From Gammaproteobacteria bacterium (lineage in GTDB: Bacteria; Pseudomonadota; Gammaproteobacteria; Steroidobacterales; JABDKV01): a stretch of 13,362 nt of DNA. The stretch spans positions 1 through 13,362 of the forward strand of contig JAOTXR010000020.1 of assembly GCA_029862285.1 (NCBI GenBank), written 5' to 3'. How positions within the stretch are numbered: position 1 is the stretch's first letter; each line of letters begins with the position of its first letter. A program made the translations under genes and the position numbers. Shown here in pieces: positions 7,855 to 13,362 of the stretch. A model generated the notes under the pieces. It did not search any database, was not told the origin of the DNA, and was given only the letters and a program-made list of their open reading frames with translations.

Positions 7855-9236
7855 TGATTCTTCCGTTGTTGCTGTTTCTGGCAGTCGTTCTGGTTCTGCT
7901 TGCAGGTTATCCGGTGGCGTTCACATTGGCCGGAACGGCGTTGGCATTTGCTGTAGGTGGCGTCGTAACCGGTAATTTCGATCCGTCATTTCTCAACGTA
8001 ATTCCCAACCGGATTTATGGTGGCGTAATGACCAATGAGATTCTCGTTGCGGTGCCATTGTTCGTATTTATGGGCGTCATGCTGGAACGGGCCCGGATTG
8101 CGGAGAGTTTGCTGGAAACGCTAGGAATGTTGTTTGGCCGGCTCCGTGGCGGGTTGGGCGTTGGTGTCTTGCTGGTTGGCGTTTTGCTGGCCGCCAGTAC
8201 CGGCATCGTTGGCGCAACAGTCGTAACGATGGGACTGTTATCGCTGCCGACAATGTTAAAGCGTGGATACGATCCCGCGATTGCCACCGGATCGATCTGC
8301 GCAGCAGGAACACTGGGTCAGATTATTCCGCCATCGATTGTTTTGGTGTTGCTCGGCGATGTCCTTTCGTCGGCGTATAGCCAGGCGCAAATTGAAATGG
8401 GTGTATTTTCGCCGAAGACTGTCTCGGTAGGCGATCTGTTTATCGGTGCATTGCTGCCGGGATTGATGCTGGTGTCTTTTTATGTGGTGTACATACTCGT
8501 TACTGCTGCACTCAAACCACAAACCATGCCGGCACAAACCGATGCAGATGTGCCACAGCTTCGAGGGCGGGCACTGGCCATACGCGTCAGTAAGGTCTTG
8601 CTTCCGCCGGTTGTGCTTATCTTTGCCGTGCTCGGATCCATTATCGGCGGCCTGGCAACGCCCACCGAAGCCGCCGCGGTGGGGGCTTTCGGGGCCATCC
8701 TGATTGCGCTGACCCGGCGTCAGTTGGACATTGCGCGATTAAAAGACGTTATGCGGGCCACAACCCGGGTCAGCAGCATGGTATTTCTGATTCTGATCGG
8801 CGCATCGGTATTCTCACTGGTGTTTCGCGGTTTTGGTGGTGATCAAGCCGTGCATACTCTGTTAAGCGATCTGCCGGGGGGCACCGTTGGCGCAGTATTG
8901 GTGGTCATGCTGGTCATGTTTCTGCTGGGTTTTGTGCTCGACTTTATCGAGATAACCTTTGTTGTCGTGCCGATCGTCGGACCAGTGTTGCTTGCCATGG
9001 GATTGGATCCGGTATGGCTCGGTGTGATGATTGCGATAAATCTGCAGACATCGTTTTTGACACCACCATTTGGTTTTGCGTTGTTCTACCTGCGTGGTGT
9101 CGCACCGCCGCAGGTACAGACGACGGATATCTATCGTGGTGTCATGCCTTTCGTAGTTATCCAGCTAGTTGTGCTCGGCATTCTCGCCGCGTGGCCGCAG
9201 CTCGCCACCTGGCTCCCCCAGGTCGTCTACGGATAG
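7854..9236 (+). CDS. dctM: TRAP transporter large permease (DctM)
   Basis: This 460-residue member of the ion transporter superfamily is the Na+-coupled transport subunit of the TRAP system. It is hydrophobic throughout with about 12 helices, and shows family features: the N-terminal AGYPVAFTLAG segment, an NEILVAVPLFVFMG segment, the SICAAGTLGQIIPPS re-entrant motif in the first half, its counterpart NLQTSFLTPPFGFALFYL near the C-terminus, and GLATPTEAAAVGAFGA. I chose the ATG at 7854, which shares its A with the dctQ TGA; a TTG just before it (7851) would add one residue but is the less likely start. The length is in the range of DctM (about 425-460). Its closest functional partner should be the FcbT1/TakP-like DctP encoded downstream on the minus strand. 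Confidence 0.93.
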   Translation: MILPLLLFLAVVLVLLAGYPVAFTLAGTALAFAVGGVVTGNFDPSFLNVIPNRIYGGVMTNEILVAVPLFVFMGVMLERARIAESLLETLGMLFGRLRGGLGVGVLLVGVLLAASTGIVGATVVTMGLLSLPTMLKRGYDPAIATGSICAAGTLGQIIPPSIVLVLLGDVLSSAYSQAQIEMGVFSPKTVSVGDLFIGALLPGLMLVSFYVVYILVTAALKPQTMPAQTDADVPQLRGRALAIRVSKVLLPPVVLIFAVLGSIIGGLATPTEAAAVGAFGAILIALTRRQLDIARLKDVMRATTRVSSMVFLILIGASVFSLVFRGFGGDQAVHTLLSDLPGGTVGAVLVVMLVMFLLGFVLDFIEITFVVVPIVGPVLLAMGLDPVWLGVMIAINLQTSFLTPPFGFALFYLRGVAPPQVQTTDIYRGVMPFVVIQLVVLGILAAWPQLATWLPQVVYG

Positions 9237-9312
9237 CTGTAAAGCGACGCCCGGTAATATTGGTACCCTGGCGCTTCCTGGAACGATCCGGCGAAAAACT
9301 CGTCACGCAACT

Positions 9313-10575
9313 GTGAGTATCAACACACTAATCAGCAGACTGTTCCGCAGCTTCAATCGCAGGTTGCTGGGATTTGAGGAATCATCCGCGGGCATTCGAT
9401 TGCCGGCACCGGAGGCCGATCGCCTCTATTTGCTCTATCTGCATGTCCCGTACTGCGTCGTACTTTGCCCATTTTGTTCATTTCATCGGGTCGAATTCGA
9501 GCGATCGAAAACGGAACGCTATTTCGCCTGCCTGCGCAGCGAAATACAGCTCATGACCGACGCTGGTTTCAACTTCGATGAACTCTATGTGGGCGGTGGT
9601 ACGCCAACCGTTTTACCTGAAGAGCTCTTGAGTACGATCAAACTGGCACAGGATCAGCATCCGATTACCGGCGTTTCCGTCGAGACAAACCCGGATCATC
9701 TACGGCGCGACAATCTTCTGAGATTGCACGACGCAGGCGTCACGCGACTGTCAGTCGGAGTGCAGAGCTTCGACGACAGACTCCTCAAGGAAATGCGGCG
9801 TTTCGACGAATACGGCAGCAGCATCGAAATCAAGCGTCGACTGCGGCGAATGCAGGGTATTTTCGAGACATTCAATGTCGACATGATATTCAACTTTCCA
9901 CATCAGACTGAATCGTCACTACATCGTGATCTGGACGTTCTGATCGAGGAAATCGGTGTCGATCAGGTGTCTTTCTATCCACTGATGACAGCCGGTGCTA
10001 CGCGAAAGAAAATGTTCCAAACGATGGGCAGCGTCGACTACTCGAGGGAGCAGAGTTTCTATCGAATCATTGCAGAACGTATGTTGTCAGCAGGATACAC
10101 CCGCACATCCTCATGGTGTTTTTCGCGCAGGCCAGGGATGTTCGACGAATATATTGCGGGCCGCGAAGAATATGTCGGGCTCGGGAGCGGCTCCTTCAGC
10201 TACCTGCAAGGCAGCCTTTTTGCGAGTACATTCTCGATCAATGACTACTTGCGCCTGGTGGGCGATGGACTTACCGGAACGGCGCGTCGTCGCGAAATGA
10301 CACCTCGAAACCAGATGCGTTACTACCTGCTCATGCAACTATTCAGCGGGGCTCTGGACAAGGAGGCGGCTGAAACCCGCTTCAACGGCAGGTTCCAGCG
10401 AAAAATGTGGCCAGAGCTCGCTGCACTGCGCGCCGCGGGCGCCATACACAGCTCGGCAAACACGATTACCCTGACTGAGAGTGGCTACTATTTGTGGGTG
10501 CTCCTGATGCGAGAGTTCTTTACTGGTGTTAACAACCTGCGTGATCAAATGAGGCAACATCAGGTTGTGAGGTAA
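9313..10575 (+). CDS. Radical SAM protein of the HemN/HemW (coproporphyrinogen oxidase-like) superfamily
   Basis: This protein has 420 residues from the chosen GTG at 9313. The radical SAM cluster motif CX3CX2C is at C48, C52 and C55 (YLHVPYCVVLCPFCSFHR), followed by the GGGTP SAM-binding motif (94-98), the SVETNPDHL and SVGVQSFDD strands of the barrel, and a HemW-like DMIFNFPHQT segment. A C-terminal winged-helix-like region (about 340-405) fits HemN_C. It lacks the HemN N-terminus and HemW's CPYCDF wording, so true coproporphyrinogen dehydrogenase or heme chaperone activity is not established; heme-degrading ChuW/HutW proteins are another related group. The open frame extends upstream to 9169, but that part overlaps dctM and is not protein-like. 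No good Shine-Dalgarno precedes 9313; TTG at 9364 is another possible start. The 3' end overlaps the convergent dctP gene by 16 bases. Confidence 0.8.
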   Translation: MSINTLISRLFRSFNRRLLGFEESSAGIRLPAPEADRLYLLYLHVPYCVVLCPFCSFHRVEFERSKTERYFACLRSEIQLMTDAGFNFDELYVGGGTPTVLPEELLSTIKLAQDQHPITGVSVETNPDHLRRDNLLRLHDAGVTRLSVGVQSFDDRLLKEMRRFDEYGSSIEIKRRLRRMQGIFETFNVDMIFNFPHQTESSLHRDLDVLIEEIGVDQVSFYPLMTAGATRKKMFQTMGSVDYSREQSFYRIIAERMLSAGYTRTSSWCFSRRPGMFDEYIAGREEYVGLGSGSFSYLQGSLFASTFSINDYLRLVGDGLTGTARRREMTPRNQMRYYLLMQLFSGALDKEAAETRFNGRFQRKMWPELAALRAAGAIHSSANTITLTESGYYLWVLLMREFFTGVNNLRDQMRQHQVVR

Positions 10576-11657
10576 TAGGCTTTCTCCGAGATGTCGTGCC
10601 AGGCTGAAACCTGCTGCTGGAAAGCGCGGTAATGGTCGTACACTTTTGCAAACAGCGCGTCGGAAGCGGCGATCTCCGCGAGGACTTCTTCGGACAGTGC
10701 CCGCAGCCGATCCAGCACGTCGCGCGGAAAGGGTCGCAAGTCCACGTTGTGCTCAGTCTTCAAAGTCTGCAACGCTATGTGATTACGCGCAGTGTACTCT
10801 GCCAGCATGTTTTGAGTCGCGGCATCGCTGGCGCGTAGCACTACTGTCTGCAGATCCTCGGGTAGCTCGTTGAATGCATCGCGATTGATCAGGCACTCGA
10901 GCATCGTGTTTGGCTCATGCCAGCCGGGGTAGTAGTAGTACTTGCCGACCTGGTGCAGACCAAACGCAAGATCGTTGTACGGACCGGTCCATTCGGTCGC
11001 ATCGATATTGCCGGTCTGTAGCGCGGTAAATATCTCGGATCCTGGCATGCTGACCGGCGTGCCACCGGCACGTTTCAGAACTTCGCCACCCAGGCCCGGT
11101 ATGCGCATCTTCAGGCCACGCAAATCGGCAACGCTATTGATTTCTTTATTGAACCAGCCACCCATCTGCACGCCTGTGTGGCCGGCCGGTGTGGGAATGA
11201 TGCCGAACGGTTCGTAGACTTCACGCCAGAGTTCCATGGCACCGCCGTGTAACGCCCAGGCCGTCAATTCCTGCGCATTCATGCCAAACGGAACGGCTGA
11301 GAACAATTGTGCCGCTGCGCTCTTGCCCTTCCAGTAGTAGGAAGCGCTGTGACCCAGTTGCGCTGTGCCCTGCGATACTGCATCGAATGCTTCGAATGCC
11401 GGTACTAACTCACCGGCGGCATAGATCTTGACCGTGATACGTCCGGCACTCATAGCTTCGATGGCATCCGCAAGGTAAACTGCGCCAGTGCCCAGGCCAG
11501 GAAAATTCGGTGGCCATGTCGTGACCATCTTCCAGTTAAACGTCTTGCCTGGAGCGTTGCCGGTTGCTGCGGCTTGCTCGCACGGCGACGTGCAGGCCGA
11601 CACTCCGGCTGCTACAGCACTTGCACCCAAGCCGCTGAGAAAATCTCGTCTTTTCAT
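10560..11657 (-). CDS. dctP: TRAP transporter substrate-binding protein DctP (FcbT1/TakP-like), Tat-exported lipoprotein
   Basis: This 365-residue periplasmic solute receptor serves the DctQM permease. The N-terminus MKRRDFLSGLGASAVAAGVSAC has a twin-arginine motif (RR at 3-4, then DFL) and a lipobox VSAC with lipidation cysteine C22, so it should be exported folded by Tat and anchored as a lipoprotein. The mature part begins with WKMVTTWPPNFPGLGTGA and contains AAGELVPAFEAFDAV, ASYYWKGK and DATEWTGPYND. These are hallmarks of the branch annotated as mannitol/chloroaromatic TRAP receptors, which includes the 2-oxoacid binder TakP. A carboxylate such as a 2-oxoacid is therefore the likeliest ligand, by inference. 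The ATG at 11657 is preferred: AGGGGG (11663-11668) lies five bases before it. The alternative GTG at 11663 overlaps that ribosome-binding site. The gene converges on the radical SAM gene. Confidence 0.93.
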   Translation of the reverse strand: MKRRDFLSGLGASAVAAGVSACTSPCEQAAATGNAPGKTFNWKMVTTWPPNFPGLGTGAVYLADAIEAMSAGRITVKIYAAGELVPAFEAFDAVSQGTAQLGHSASYYWKGKSAAAQLFSAVPFGMNAQELTAWALHGGAMELWREVYEPFGIIPTPAGHTGVQMGGWFNKEINSVADLRGLKMRIPGLGGEVLKRAGGTPVSMPGSEIFTALQTGNIDATEWTGPYNDLAFGLHQVGKYYYYPGWHEPNTMLECLINRDAFNELPEDLQTVVLRASDAATQNMLAEYTARNHIALQTLKTEHNVDLRPFPRDVLDRLRALSEEVLAEIAASDALFAKVYDHYRAFQQQVSAWHDISEKAYYLTT

Positions 11658-11779
11658 GGCCACCCCCTAAATTGCACGGTGAACGTGCGGCCTGTCGTTT
11701 TAAGCAACCGGCCGCGATGCTCCGATGCGCCATCATTCTGGCATGTGGCGATAGACAGAAGGAATGGACTTGAGGCAAT
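11658..11779 (-). promoter_or_regulatory. Leader and upstream region of dctP
   Basis: On the minus strand this is the stretch between the intrinsic terminator at 11780-11807 and the dctP ATG. It holds the Shine-Dalgarno AGGGGG (11668-11663), a 5-bp hairpin GCACG-GTGAA-CGTGC (11674-11688), and a 6-bp inverted repeat GCGGCC...GGCCGC (11687-11692/11710-11715) that shares two bases with the first hairpin, so the two may exclude each other. A weak promoter guess is TTGCTT (-35) about 17 bases before GTTCAC, which I do not trust. No coding sequence is convincing here. Confidence 0.35.
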
Positions 11780-11807
11780 AAAAAACCCCGACCCAATCGG
11801 GCCGGGG
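11780..11807 (-). terminator. Strong intrinsic terminator for minus-strand transcription
   Basis: Read on the minus strand, CCCCG-G-CCC (11807-11799), a GATT loop, and GGG-T-CGGGG (11794-11786) form a nine-position GC-rich stem with one central mismatch, followed directly by six T (11785-11780). This is a textbook Rho-independent terminator. It lies upstream of dctP, not downstream of any protein gene on that strand, so it must end a transcript that begins in the 11810-12000 gap. It is the firmest evidence for an RNA gene or terminated leader there. Confidence 0.85.
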
Positions 11808-11924
11808 CTGAAGTTACGTCCTTGCAGGTGTGATCGAGTGTCCTATTGGGAGACTTGGTGTGGCCATCCCAAGTGCTTGCGTATCCATACGAAAGCACGG
11901 GACCAGAATCCCACAGTCTGTAAC
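11780..11924 (-). ncRNA. Candidate small RNA, possibly of the CsrB/RsmY (CsrA-titrating) kind
   Basis: No protein gene is convincing in this stretch, yet it ends in a strong intrinsic terminator. From a predicted start near 11924 the RNA would be about 145 nt. It carries five GGA triplets (minus strand, beginning at 11911, 11886, 11869, 11843 and 11821); about two would be expected by chance. One sits in the UGGA tetraloop of a hairpin with arms 11873-11878/11880-11883 and 11888-11891/11893-11898. Another lies at the stem-loop border of ACUUGG...CCAAGU (11874-11869/11858-11853). GGA in hairpin loops is what CsrA/RsmA binds. A GacA-box-like palindrome stands about 40 bases before the putative -10. 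I see no match to 6S, tmRNA, SRP RNA or RNase P RNA. The alternative is an attenuated 5' leader of dctP. Confidence 0.45.
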
Positions 11925-11929
11925 ATTCC

Positions 11930-11935
11930 ACTATC
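11930..11935 (-). promoter_or_regulatory. Possible -10 box (GATAGT) of the minus-strand RNA
   Basis: GATAGT on the minus strand matches TATAAT at four of six positions and would place the start near 11924. The -35 position (around 11953-11958) is not consensus but coincides with an extra CCTACA half-site (11959-11954), as could happen in an activator-dependent promoter. This is a weak call made mainly from context. Confidence 0.3.
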
Positions 11936-11976
11936 GGCGTCCCGGCCCCGTCATGTAGGGATTCTTCAAGTCGATT

Positions 11977-11994
11977 TGTAGGAGAAATCCTACA
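11977..11994. promoter_or_regulatory. Perfect palindromic operator-like site TGTAGG-N6-CCTACA
   Basis: TGTAGGAGAAATCCTACA is a perfect 7-bp-arm palindrome around GAAA; counting one more base on each side (T11976/A11995) the arms are 8 bp. Its layout, two 6-bp half-sites separated by six bases, equals that of the GacA/UvrY box TGTAAG-N6-CTTACA, differing by one symmetric base per arm. A third half-site, TGTAGG, lies at 11954-11959, 23 bases from the first. It sits between dtd (+, start 12018) and the putative minus-strand RNA and could control either. As RNA on the + strand it would fold as an 8-bp stem with a GAAA tetraloop. Confidence 0.5.
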
Positions 11995-12017
11995 AGCCTC
12001 ATCGGTATGCTAATAGC

Positions 12018-12467
12018 ATGATCGGGCTGTTGCAACGCGTTAGCCAGGCACGGGTAACGATTGATGACTCGCCGGTCGCCGCCATTGGCTGCGGTCTGCT
12101 GGTGTTGGTTGGCGTGGAACGCGGTGATACGGCCACCCAGGCAACGCGGCTGGCGGAGCGTATTTGTGGTTACCGGGTATTCCCCGATGCATCAGGGAAG
12201 ATGAACCTCAGTGTACGCGAGCAAGGTGGCGAGGTGCTGCTGGTGCCCCAGTTCACGTTGGCGGCCAATACCGAAAAAGGCATGCGGGCATCGTTCGCCC
12301 GGGCGGCTGAACCGGTGGCGGGCGAGCGGCTGTTCGAAGCGCTGGTCGCGGCGGTCCGGGCCCTGCACGGCAGCGCGAGAACGGGCGCGTTTGGAGCCCA
12401 AATGCAGGTTGCGCTGGTCAACGATGGGCCCGTGACGTTCTGGTTGCGGGCGGCTCCGCCGGCTTGA
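12018..12467 (+). CDS. dtd: D-aminoacyl-tRNA deacylase (D-Tyr-tRNA deacylase)
   Basis: This 149-residue cytoplasmic enzyme hydrolyses D-amino acids (and glycine from tRNA-Ala) mischarged on tRNA, a proofreading role. Family motifs are visible: MIGLLQRVSQARV at the N-terminus, GYRVFPDASGKMNLSV (51-66), the active-site QFTL with T80 (usually SQFTLAA; here PQFTLAA), and the C-terminal NDGPVTF with the cross-subunit Gly-Pro G137-P138. The length is close to the 145 residues of E. coli. The ATG at 12018 gives the conserved N-terminus. It has no Shine-Dalgarno, and a small inverted repeat ATGCT-AAT-AGCAT (12007-12019) covers the start codon. TATGCT at 12006-12011 could be a -10 of a leaderless transcript, but without a -35. 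The stop codon lies inside the CRP/FNR-like box of the tat promoter. Confidence 0.95.
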   Translation: MIGLLQRVSQARVTIDDSPVAAIGCGLLVLVGVERGDTATQATRLAERICGYRVFPDASGKMNLSVREQGGEVLLVPQFTLAANTEKGMRASFARAAEPVAGERLFEALVAAVRALHGSARTGAFGAQMQVALVNDGPVTFWLRAAPPA

Positions 12468-12477
12468 CCCACATCAC
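12464..12477. promoter_or_regulatory. CRP/FNR-family-like box upstream of tatA
   Basis: TTGAC-CCAC-ATCAC matches the FNR consensus TTGAT-N4-ATCAA at eight of ten positions. Read one base wider, its right arm is a full CRP half-site (TCACA). Its centre (12470.5) lies at -41.5 relative to the start predicted from the extended -10 at 12497-12505, the normal place for class II activation by CRP or FNR. The first half-site contains the dtd stop codon. The match could be chance. Confidence 0.35.
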
Positions 12478-12496
12478 ACAGGGGCACGGCCGCCAC

Positions 12497-12505
12497 TGCT
12501 ATACT
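12497..12505 (+). promoter_or_regulatory. Extended -10 promoter of tatABC (TGC-TATACT)
   Basis: TATACT (12500-12505) matches the -10 consensus at five of six positions and is preceded by TG one base upstream, an extended -10. The predicted start is near 12512, giving a 28-base leader before the tatA ATG, with a modest GAGG before the start. The -35 region (CACAGG, 12477-12482) is poor, which fits a promoter relying on the extended -10 or on an activator. Confidence 0.5.
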
Positions 12506-12539
12506 CAAGACTCACGCTTTTCGACCAACGAGGCTCGAA

Positions 12540-12764
12540 ATGGGTCTGGGCAACATTAGTATCTGGCAGCTTTCGATCGTACTGCTCATCGTGGTGCTGA
12601 TTTTCGGTACCAAGAAACTGCGGGTCCTGGGTTCTGACCTGGGCGGCGCGCTGCGCGGTTTCCGCAAGGCCATGAATGAGGCCGACGAGCAGACCTCTCA
12701 GTTGACCGATGACACCAAGTCATCCGACGAGGTTCAACCTGCTCGCGATCGCGTCGACTCCTGA
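12540..12764 (+). CDS. tatA: Sec-independent (twin-arginine) translocase subunit TatA
   Basis: This 74-residue inner-membrane protein oligomerises to form the variable conduit of the Tat system for folded proteins. Seen: a short periplasmic N-terminus, one transmembrane helix (about 6-21), the hinge with the family motif FGTKKL (22-27), then an amphipathic helix [18 protein letters not shown] and an acidic, unstructured tail. Residue positions and length fit TatA rather than TatB. It is the first gene of tatA-tatB-tatC, 72 bases after dtd. The Tat-signal-bearing DctP encoded about 0.9 kb to the left is a plausible local substrate. Confidence 0.95.
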   Translation: MGLGNISIWQLSIVLLIVVLIFGTKKLRVLGSDLGGALRGFRKAMNEADEQTSQLTDDTKSSDEVQPARDRVDS

Positions 12765-12788
12765 TTTCCCGCGCCCGCGCTAACTAAC

Positions 12789-13037
12789 ATGTTTGACGCT
12801 GGCTTCCAGGAATTCTTTCTCATATTTATAGTTGGGTTGTTGGTGCTTGGCCCGAAGCGCTTGCCGCGTGTCGCGCATGCCACGGGTTTGTGGCTGGGCA
12901 AAGCCAGAAACGCTATGAACCGTCTACAGCGCGAGATCCGTCGCGAAATGATGATTGAGGAAACGCGCGAGGCAGTCGAAAAGGCGCGCAGGCTCAGCGA
13001 GGCACAAGACAGTGATCCGAAGTCCGGAGCCGACTGA
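12789..13037 (+). CDS. tatB: Sec-independent (twin-arginine) translocase subunit TatB, short form
   Basis: This 82-residue inner-membrane protein forms the substrate-recognition complex with TatC. It has the TatB N-terminus MFDAGFQEFFLIFIVGLLVL with the conserved Glu at position 8, the hinge GPKRLP (21-26), and a long amphipathic helix (about 30-72). It is short: the E. coli protein has 171 residues, mostly a Pro/Ala-rich tail that is missing here; the stop is clean and tatC follows at once, so I do not see a frameshift. The start is 24 bases after tatA, without a Shine-Dalgarno, and its TGA shares the final A with the tatC ATG. Confidence 0.9.
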   Translation: MFDAGFQEFFLIFIVGLLVLGPKRLPRVAHATGLWLGKARNAMNRLQREIRREMMIEETREAVEKARRLSEAQDSDPKSGAD

Positions 13038-13362
13038 TGCCAGATGAAGAACAGGAGGGCGTCGCCCAAGACACGACGCTGATCTCGCATCTCATCGAAT
13101 TGCGCGCTCGCCTGTTGCGCATGGTTATCGCGGTGCTGGCAGTGTTCTTTGTGTTAAGCCCGTTTGCCAATGACATCTTCACTCTTGCCGCAGGACCGTT
13201 GCTCGCACAAATGCCTGCAAATGGAAGTATGATTGCGACGCGAGTCATTTCGCCATTCCTTACGCCTTTCAAGCTGACGTTGCTCGCCGCGGTGTTTATC
13301 GCGATGCCCTATATATTGCATCAGGCCTGGGCCTTTATAGCCCCCGGACTTTATTGCCGCGA
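13037..13362 (+). CDS. tatC: Sec-independent (twin-arginine) translocase subunit TatC, 5' part
   Basis: The first 108 residues of TatC are present; the gene runs off the right edge. TatC is the polytopic core that binds the twin-arginine signal peptide. The cytoplasmic N-terminus has the conserved LISHLIELRARLLR motif, followed by the first transmembrane helix (about 31-45), the periplasmic loop with FANDIFTLAAGPLLAQMP and MIATRVISPFLTPFKLT, the second helix, and the start of the first cytoplasmic loop at WAFIAPGLY. All of it aligns by eye with E. coli TatC. The ATG overlaps the tatB stop (TGATG), indicating coupled translation of tatB and tatC. Confidence 0.96.
   Translation, partial: MPDEEQEGVAQDTTLISHLIELRARLLRMVIAVLAVFFVLSPFANDIFTLAAGPLLAQMPANGSMIATRVISPFLTPFKLTLLAAVFIAMPYILHQAWAFIAPGLYCR

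Noticed and set aside
9169-9312. Upstream extension of the radical SAM frame into dctM
   Set aside because: The extra 48 residues are Ser/Pro/Arg-rich, overlap the conserved C-terminus of dctM, and lie far before the family's usual start; GTG 9313 is preferred.
11661-11663. GTG start for dctP, two codons before the ATG
   Set aside because: It overlaps the AGGGGG ribosome-binding site, which is correctly spaced for the ATG at 11657.
11536-11981. Open frames of about 130 codons on both strands across the dctP start and the gene-free gap
   Set aside because: They run through the dctP signal peptide region, the strong terminator and the hairpins, have no ribosome-binding sites and no protein-like composition.
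1-13362. CRISPR array, tRNA or rRNA genes, transposase or prophage genes
   Set aside because: No regularly spaced repeats, no tRNA cloverleaf with a conserved T-arm, and no integrase or transposase coding sequence were seen; the only mobile-element trace is the REP-like repeat.

Overview
The window looks like a piece of a gammaproteobacterial chromosome. It has TatABC, UvrD, TrkA/TrkH and D-aminoacyl-tRNA deacylase of proteobacterial type, a heme A / heme O pair for an aerobic aa3-type oxidase, fairly GC-rich coding sequence, and many TGATG/ATGA gene junctions. I cannot name the genus. The gene content is mostly housekeeping, with one accessory-looking transporter block in the middle.

Left part, all on the + strand: the 3' end of heme A synthase (ctaA/COX15), heme O synthase (ctaB/cyoE), and a membrane-anchored Sel1-like protein of unknown function whose start overlaps the ctaB stop. 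A 12-bp perfect stem-loop follows, then uvrD (DNA helicase II), then trkA and trkH, which overlap by one base and encode the NAD-binding regulator and the membrane pore of a Trk-type K+ uptake system.

Middle: a compact REP-like repeat (7257-7304) separates trkH from a TRAP transporter. The membrane subunits dctQ and dctM (+) are followed by a CX3CX2C radical SAM protein of the coproporphyrinogen-oxidase/HemW superfamily (+). The substrate-binding subunit dctP lies on the opposite strand, converging on the radical SAM gene with a 16-base overlap. DctP has a twin-arginine signal and a lipobox, so it should be exported folded, possibly through the Tat translocase encoded about 1 kb away.

Right part: a 360-base gene-free gap (11658-12017), then dtd, tatA, tatB and the 5' part of tatC (+). 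The gap is the most interesting stretch. It holds a strong intrinsic terminator for minus-strand transcription, a series of small hairpins exposing GGA, and a palindrome TGTAGG-N6-CCTACA whose geometry resembles the GacA/UvrY box of Gac/Rsm small RNA genes. I infer an undescribed, roughly 145-nt, possibly CsrA/RsmA-binding small RNA on the minus strand. An alternative is that it is a terminated leader (attenuator) of dctP. Upstream of tatA there is an extended -10 with a CRP/FNR-like box centred at -41.5.
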